Assembly (NCBI GenBank): GCA_037349315.1
Contig: JBAIAC010000006.1
Span: forward strand, 11,629,501-11,693,500
Origin: Chelydra serpentina
Taxonomy: Eukaryota > Chordata > Testudines > Chelydridae
DNA length: 64,000 nt
Reading direction: 5' to 3'
In this document: in pieces, positions 12,101 to 21,100 of the stretch
Numbering within the stretch: the stretch's first letter is position 1
Layout of the letters: every line of letters begins with the position of its first letter
The notes under the pieces: generated by a model
Database searches by the model: none
Seen by the model: the letters and a program-made list of their open reading frames with translations, nothing else
What the model was told of the DNA's origin: nothing
Made by a program: the position numbers and the translations under genes

Positions 12101-15100
12101 GGGCTTCCTGAAAAGCATTAAACGGCAACATTCATCATTTTGTTGGTATCCAATGGGTTTCGTACTGGAAACCATTCAAATAACAGACCTCCCCTCATCC
12201 CCTGCCCCTTTTGAGAAGACTTGTATTCCTTGGGGCAATAGGAGGGAGCAATCTCTGGGCTCCTTTAAGCAGAGGTACTGCTGGTGTGCAGAGAAGGAGG
12301 GCTCATTACACCTTTCCCTTATGTCAGATCCTCAGGTCAAACTTCCCTGAGAGTCAGTCTGAGATTTGCCTCAGTGAGGAACTGGCCCATTATTATTAGG
12401 CTAATCCCGCCAGCACCTTCCCCTCCCACCCTTTACACAACCACCAATGTGCTCCAACTGGTTCAGGCGTCTCCCCTAAATTCTGACTAGTTGGAATCAA
12501 AGGCAAGAGTCATGACTGAGTTAGTTTCCAAGTGAGATGACTCCATAAGGGTGGGAGAAAGGTGGCTTCAGCGGCCCATATGTGGTTAAGGACTTTGAAT
12601 GAGTGTTGCACTACGAAGCTCAACACGTGCTTACCTTTGTGGGATTCAAAATCCTTTAGCAGATAATCACATTCTTCCAGGATTTTGTTCTCAATGGTCC
12701 TCCGGCCCATACCAAAATCCCGTAAGGTCGTGAGAGTGAATCTTCTCATCACTTTCCAGTTTTCACCATGAGCAAAAATAATACCTGAAATATCATTCCT
12801 TAGGTTTGAATATGAGCAGCCAGTGTCAACTAACCTTAAACGTCCATAATGCTCAGCCTCCCAAATGCCAAAGGTTACATTTTCAGAGCAGTCCACAGCA
12901 AGTAGTCATTAATCATGCATAAAGAGTAACTTGATCGCAAGGGCTGCTTTGCTTTCAACTTCACATGGTCATGCATTGGGTTATGTGGCCAGGTAAAGCA
13001 AGTTTGTACTTAATCCTGCCTCAGTGCAAGGGCTGGACTAGGTGACCTCAAATTTCTTTCAGCCCTACATTTCTATGGTTCTATAAACTCTTATTGGAGG
13101 ATTCACAAAGGTACTTAGGGGCCTAAACCCCAGACAGCTTTAGGCTCCTAATTCCCAATGTTAGGCTCCACTTAGATCCTGCTAACCCCTATAAGTGCCT
13201 GAACTCATTTGTTGCCGAAATTTGCAGGATAAACATTCCCATGGCTCCTATGTTTCTGCCTCTTTCTAGGCATCCGGACACCTATCTCCTGCCTAAGACC
13301 CAGTGCGATCCATGAACTGGGGTGTTCACCTGCCTATCTCATATTTTGAGCCCAATAAAAGAAGCAGAGGTGATGGCTGTGGTACCCACCTGTGATAGAT
13401 CCAGGCCAGTTGGGTACAACAGAATAGCAGAAGGCAGATATACTGGCCATTGGGTTAGCAGTTTTCTGTTCCCTGACTGACCAGAGCAGGGGCTGCTCCA
13501 GGCTAATGAGAACACCTGACTCTAATTAACCTTCAAAGAGTCCGGTGAGGTCATTAAGGTGATGTGAACACCTGACTCTAATTAAGGCTCTTCTGACAAT
13601 ATAAAAAGGCTCACTCCAGTCAGGCTGGGAGAGAGCCAGGGAGCCAGAGAAGAGGAAATGCTGCTGAAGGGCTGGGCAATGAAGACACCCTCAAACTATT
13701 GATAAGGGTGAAGAAGGGAGAAGCGGGAGAGCTGTGGGGAAGTGGCCCAGGGATATGTTGCAACTCTGGCAGTGAAAGGTCAGCTGCCAACGGCTGCTAC
13801 CACTAGGGTCCCTGGGCCAGAACCCGGAGTAGAAAGCGGGCCGGGTTCCCCCACAACCTGCCACTACAAGGTGAAGACAGGCCTCTGGCAGAACAGGAGG
13901 CTAAACAGTTCTACAATAAGCCCAGAGGGACAACAGAGACTGTGGGCGTTCTCTCACCAACCTGCTGGCTTATGATGAAAAGGACTCGGTAGACTGTCAC
14001 CCTGGCCCTAGAGAGAGAAGGGCTATGTGGAGGGTCACAGTGAGCCTCTGAGGCTAGCATAAACCGCCTGGAAGCGCGGGACCCACTGGGACAAGGTCAG
14101 AGCTCTGCCACACCACCTTATAACTTTCTAGAAGTCACCTGGGATGTGGGAAACCCTGTTTCACTTCCCCCCTGAGGCAGAGAAGAAATTTGAACAAGGG
14201 TCTGCTATCTCTCAAGAAAGTGCACTCACCATCCAGCTATGGGATAGTCTCCTTCAGTCTCTCCTGTTGAAGCTGTTCTACTTTGAATAAATAATTAGAG
14301 TCACAGGAGCAGGGAGAGTGCCCCTGGATCCCCCGGGTGAGTGCACTAACCACCAGGCTAAGAGATTCATTCTCTCTCGCTGACACAAACACTCTTCTCA
14401 AAAGTGGAACAGCTTTAGCAGGAGAGATTGAGAGCGCCCTACTTCAGAATAGCCCATCGCTCAGTGGGTCTAGCACTCTCTTGAGAGGTGGGAGATGCCT
14501 CTCCCAGTGTTTTGTTCCCCCTCTGCCTGAGGAGGGAATTGAACCTGGATCTTACACCTCCAGGTGAGTGCTCTAACCACTGGGCTAAAAGTTATAAGGT
14601 GGGCAGTGCCACCAGCACCTCCTCCATTTGCTGTTTTGTGTGGATTGTACTGGGGCTTAGGCAGGAGATAGGTGTCCAAATGCCTAGAAAGATGCAGAAT
14701 CATAGGAGCCGAGGGCCTGTGAAGGCAGGCACCTAACACTGAGTTACACACCTAAGCTGCCAGACTCCAGGAGAGGGGTTTCTGCTTGTGAATTGCTAGC
14801 ACAGCTAGGTGCCTCCCTGCAGCCCAGACTTAGGAACCCATCTCAGTGAGGGGGCAGGGCTTAGGAAACACTCCTCTCATCAGCATCTCCCATTGGCTAA
14901 TTTAGGCAGTTCCTTGCCTAGCATGCTGGCTTTTGTGAATCAATTGATAAGTGTCTAGTTCTTCCCATTCATTGTATAGGGACGGGTTCCCTCCCCACTC
15001 TAAACTCTAGGGTAAAGACATGGGGACCCGCATTCAGAGCCCCTAAGCTTATTTTTACCTGCTTAGGTTAAATCCCCCAAGGTACAAAATTCCCTGCACC

Positions 15101-18100
15101 CTGAGAAATGCTTCTCACTGCCACCATCAAGTATCTAACAGGAATCCAGGAAAGGAATCACTTGAACTTCCCTCCCCCCCAAAATACCCCCTCAAGCCGT
15201 ACACCCCCTTTCCTGGGGAAGCTTGAGAACAATCTCCCAACCAATTGGTTACACCGTGATCTAAAAACCCACCCCCTGGGTTTTAACACCATAGGAAACA
15301 GTCAGCTTCTTAAAAGAAGGATGTGGATAAATTGGAAAGCGTCCAACGGAGGGCAACAAAAATGATTAGGGGGTGGAGCACATGACTTATGAGGAGAGGC
15401 TGAGGGAACTGGGATTGTTTAGCCTGCAGAAGAGAAGAGTGAGGGGGGATTTGATAGCTGCTTTCAACTACCTAAAAGGGGGTTCCAAAGAGGATGGATC
15501 TAGACTGTTCTCAGTGGTAGAAGATGACAGAACAAGGAGTAATGGTCTCAAGTTGCAGAGGGGGAGGTTTAGGTTGGATATTAGGAAAAACCTTTTCACT
15601 AGTAGGGTGGTGAAGCACTGGAATGGGTTACCTAGGGAGGTGGTGGAATCTCCTTCCTTAGAGGTTTTTAAGGTCAGGCTTGACAAAGCCCTGGCTGGGA
15701 TGATCTAGTTGGGGTTGGTCCTGCTTTGAGCAGGGGGTTGGACTAGATGACCTCCTGAGGTCCCTTCCAACCCTGAGATTCTATGATTCTACATGCCTGA
15801 CTCAGCTTTGTGGATTGCAGGGCTGTTCTTGTGATTTTCTAGGTGACTAAGAGTTAGGCGTCGTTGCATTCTGCTTTGCAACACCTAAGATGGTGGCAAG
15901 TGAGGATGGCAGCTGCGAGCAGGGAGTTTCTTGGGCCACATAGGAAGAAGCTGGGAGTGAGGAGGGTACTCAGCCAGCAAGGAAGATATTGGGTAAAGCT
16001 TAGCGGTGGCATGATCAGGGCAGAGTTATCCGGGAAGCCTGTAGCAGAGGGTGGCCTGTTAAGAAGAGAAAACAGGATCTCGGAGGATGCAGGGAAAGCC
16101 AGGACCAGGGAGGTGAGTTCAAAGAGGAAGCCTTGAATGGGGAGTTGTCATACAGGATTTAAAGGCAGCAGCTTCAGCAGATTACTAAGGCCAGGTCTAC
16201 ACTAGGGGCGGGGGTCGATGTAAGCTATGCAACTTCAGCTACATGAATAACGTAGCTGAAGTTGATGTACCTCGCTCGACTTACCTCGCTGTGAGGACGC
16301 CGCTATGTCAACTGCTGCCACTCCCCCATTGACTCCGCTTCCGCCTCTCGTCGGGGTGGATTACTGGAGTCGAAAGGAGAGCGATCGGGGATCGATTTAT
16401 CACGTCTCCACTAGACGCGAAAAACCGATCCCTGAAAGATCGATTGCCAGCCCTAAGAGAAAACTGCTGTGTTCCTGCAAACCTGTCGGTTGGGAAACTC
16501 TGCAAAGCTCAGGCACTCTATTGCCTCCGGGGTTATTGAATAAGAAAGTAGGTTTGTTTCGTGTACACATTCTGCAGTGCAGACAGGCAGTAGTGGGCAA
16601 CCCTAATTTCTTTTTCTTTGAGTCTTTTTGTAACTGTTGTAACTTGCATGGGTTTTGTATAGTGTTTCCAGACTGACATCTGCAAAGAGTATGAGATGGT
16701 TGCCTCCAAGTCTTCCATCTCCTTTCTTTTCACCTCAGATTTGGTTTTGTTACCTTACATTACATTTACTGTGTCTCTATCTTTCACCCATAGGCAGGGA
16801 TGGACTTACTCCATCTGTTTAATAATGCCTCTTTGTATATCTCCTGTAACATTTTTGTATCGAGTCCCCAGTGTCTTGGTCTTATCTTTGGTTGTAACAA
16901 AACTGCTGTATGGAAGTATACAAGTAAAAATATATGCTCTCCAAACTGTTCCGGTTTCTCAGCCCTGCACAACTGATCCCTGACAGAAGAAGAATATTTC
17001 CAATGGTCAGAGCATAAAGGAGTCTTATCATTAGGTAAGAGAGAAAAGAAATCTCACCATTTCCTTTTGCAAATTTTTCAAATATTGGGATTCTAGGCCT
17101 TTCTGCAAACGCATCTGCCTGGTTCACAAGTGCCTCCTTCACCATCTTGTATCCCGACAGCACCACCATTTTCTTGGGTCCCATCTGAATGCTGAAGACT
17201 GGACCATATTCCTCAGATAGCTTAAATATATGGGGAGCGGGGGTGAGGGAAGGAAGCATTATATGTTTCCATGCTACTGTTATATCAACTCTTGGGTTTC
17301 AATTTGATTTTAATGCACACAAGCTAGAGCTGTTTCTTTTTCTTCTGCCTGCAAATATAGCTGAATGAGCAAGTGCCAAGTTCAGCATCTGGACAAGAGG
17401 CAATTATACACACTGTTGCTCTCTATTTTGTTTGGAAAAAGGATTTTAATGCTTTAAGTTTTGCTATAATATGGGCATAGAGCTTAAGAATGCCTAGTAC
17501 ATAGTGTGTCCAGTGCCCACTGAAACAATCTTTAATGGACCCTCACAACACCCTGTGAGGTAGGGAAGTGCTATCAGGCCATTTTACAGGCAGGGAACTG
17601 AGGCACAGAATGACTTGCCCAAGGTCACACAGGAAGTCTTTGGCAGAGCAGGGAATTGAAGACAGTCTCCAAGTCCTAGAATCATAGAATCTCAGGGTTG
17701 GAAGGGACCTCAGGAGGTCATCTAGTCCAACCCCCTGCTCAAAGCAGGACCTAATCCCCAACTAAATCATCACTAGGCAAGTGTCCTACTTATTGAACCA
17801 TGGAACCAGGCTTTACGCTAATGTCTATGACAAACTTACCATGTAAATTCATTAGCTTTGTAACTATGCCAAAACCAGCGCTCGCTGCCGTGCAACTGGG
17901 GCTGAAGATCAGGGCCCAGGGCCAGCGTCTGCCAGAGCCCAGGGTCAGCGCCTGCTGCCGCATAGCTGGGGGCGGGGATCTGCACCTGGGGTCAGCAGCC
18001 AGGGCTGGGAGTTGGAATGTGCGTCCAGGGATTGGTGCCCAGGCCAGCGGCCACCACTGGGTCTGGGGTTGGTGCCAGCGGCCAGAGCCCAGAGCTGGGA

Positions 18101-21100
18101 GTTGGCACCCAAAGCCCCATGTCTGAAGCCCTGGTCTGCACATCCAGGTTGCCTAAGTCCTGCTGCTGGAGCCTGCCTCCCAACCACCCCAGGGCTGAAA
18201 CCACCCTCCCCACATAGGCAGAGAAGAGATCTCACCTTCCTCCTGCAGTGTAGTTCCCCCTCCCCACCCTCCCATCTCCAGGGGCTGTGCCAATGCTGCA
18301 CCATCTCCCCCTCCCCCAACCACCTAGGAGGCGGTCATGGCCCCAGGAAAAACCCCTGGTGGCCGCCTGAGAAATGTTGTATCCTAGGGGCAGCAGGTTT
18401 AGGAAGAAATCACTTGAGACACAGAGCTGTGAAAGCAGCCATTTATTTTCACACACTGAACTAACCAAACCAGCCAAACTGGTTGGGCTATCCCCATAGC
18501 AACAACAAGGTGCTATTATCACGACAACCAAATACACAACATATTCCTCCCCCCTAAATAAGAACATCCCCTAAATAAAACAAGCACTAAACTAGAGAAG
18601 GAGGGTAGACTGCCTCCATTCCCGGCTAAACTCCGGGGGATTATTTTGCCCCATAACCGTGGGTTCACCCTAGCTAAAGATCCAGCCATTGAGGTGTCCA
18701 GACGCTTTTGAATGGTGTGTTGTCCCCTTGCAGATTTCAAAGCGTGTTTCATTGTCTGCACAAATCTTTCAGCTAATCCGTTGGTGGATGGATGATATGG
18801 TGCTGAAGTGATGTGATGTATCCCATTTGCCTTCATAAAATTTTGAAACTCCTGAGAGAAGAACTGCGGTCCGTTGTCGCTCACAAGTTGTTCTGGCAGA
18901 CCGAAATGACTAAAGAGTCCCCATAGTTTTTGGATAATACTCTGCAGTAGTGGACTGCATTATAGAGACTTCTGGACATTTAGAATGGGCATCTACCACC
19001 ACCAAGAACATGCTTCCTTCAAGGGGGCCAGTGAAGTCCAACACGAATACTTTGCCATGGGTTTTCAGGCCCCATGGATGTAGGGGTGCCCACTGGGGTG
19101 CATTCTTGACACCCTGACATGACATACAAGCTCTTGCCTTCTCTTCAATAGCACTGTCCAATCCAGCCCACCAAAAATAGCTTGCGCAATTTCCTTCATG
19201 CGCACTATTCCACAGTGACCAGAATGTAGCTGTTCTAACATCTGTGATCTCAGTGGTGGTGGGATAATGACACGTATCCCCCACAACAAACAACCAGATT
19301 GGATCAATAACTCCGTCCTCCTGGACATGTAGATAACAAAGTCGGGCGAGACCGGAGAGGTTCGTCGAGTTTTTCCATGCATCACCAGGTCCATAACTTG
19401 GGACAATACTGGGTCAACATGAGTTGCCTTCTTTATCTGAGTAGCAGTGATGGATGCATTCTCTACATGTTCAAAGTAGAAGATTTCCTTTTGGGCAGTA
19501 TCTTGATGTTTGACTGGCAAAGGCAACCTTGAGAGACCATCTGCATTGCTGTGCAGAGTGGATTTCCGGTATTTGATTTCATATGTGTGCGCTGAAAGTA
19601 ACAATGCCCAACATTGCATACAACTAGCATAGCTAATGGGGGAATGCCTGTGTAGGGTCCAAAAATTGATGTCAGAGGTCGATAGTCTGTAAGAAGAGTA
19701 AACGTCCGCCCAAACAGGTACTGATGAAACTTCCGAATTCCAAAAACGATCCCCAATGCCTCATGTTCGATTTGGGCATAGTTTGTTTCTGCTTTGCTTA
19801 GAGTGAGTGAAGCAAAAGCAATAGGTCTCTCTTCTCCCAAAGGCATAATGTGTGACACAGCTGCTCCCACTCCATAAGGGGAGGCATCGCAGGCCAATTG
19901 TAGGGATAAGGATGGATCAAAGTGCGTTAGAACTTCAGAATTTAGCAATGCATCCTTTGCCTTGTTAAATGCAACATTACAGGCTTCAGTCCACTTCCAG
20001 GTCTTGTTCTGCCCAAGGAGTTCGTGAAGTGGTTTTAGCAGTGTGGCTAACTGTGAGATGAACTTTCCATAATAGTTCAATAGTCCTAGAAACGAGCGCA
20101 GCTGGCTAACATTTCGAGGTGGGGGAGCCTCCACAATAGCCTTAGCTTTTGCAGGGGCCTGATGAAGACCCACAGCATCAATGATGTGTCCCAAATATTC
20201 AACAGAGGGCTGGAAGAATTCACACTTGTCTTTGCGAACTCGTAGGCCATACTCTTCCAGTCTTTGTAGGGTAGCCTCTAAATTCTTTAGGTGATCCTCT
20301 TCATTCCTTCCAGTGACCAGGATGTCGTCCAGATAGCACTGAACTCCTGGCAAGCCAGACAAGATCTGGTCCATAGCCCTCTGGAACAGGGCGGGAGCAG
20401 ACGTTATTCCGAAGTGTAGGCGACAGTATCGATAAAGCCCCTTATGAGTCACAATAGTCAACAGCTCTTGGGACTTTTCATCGACGTGCATCTGGAAATA
20501 CGCTTGACACAGATCAATCTTACTGAACTTTTGTCCCCTAGCCAGGCCCGTGAAGAGGTCATCGATGCGGGGAAGCGGGTATTGCTCTGCACACAACACC
20601 GGGTTGACAGTGACTTTAAAATCACCACAAATCTGGAGGGAGCCATCTTTCTTCACTATTGGAATGATAGGAATGGGCCATGGGCTGTGGGTAACTGGCA
20701 TTAGGACTCCATTGATGACCAGGTGCTCCAGGTCTGCTTCAACTTTCGGCCTGATGGCATATGGCACAGTTCAGGATTTCAGATATTTTGGTTGACTGTC
20801 AGGTTTAATGTTCAATGTCAGTGATTCCCTTCATACTTCCCAGATCCTCTCCAAAAACAGCATGTTTCCTTAGTATAGTGGCCAGACTGGTTTCTTCTTT
20901 AGTCATTTGGTGCACTTCTGCCCAATTCAGCTGAATCTTCCCAAGCCAAGACCTACCCATTAAGGCTGGGTAATTACCTCTCACCACAAACAGTGGCAAT
21001 TTAGCAGCCTGTCCATTGAGCTCCACCTTAACATCAACAGTGCCCAACATGGGCACAGCTTCTCCCGTATACGTCTTCAGAACAGTTTTTGTTGCCTTAA

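Noticed and set aside
14130..14610. Functional tRNA genes
   Set aside because: A- and B-box-like pieces are present but no complete cloverleaf can be built; they belong to a repeat family.
19463..20767. 434-codon open frame as a host gene
   Set aside because: It carries YLDD reverse transcriptase and RNase H motifs and lies between matching LTRs; it is retrotransposon pol.
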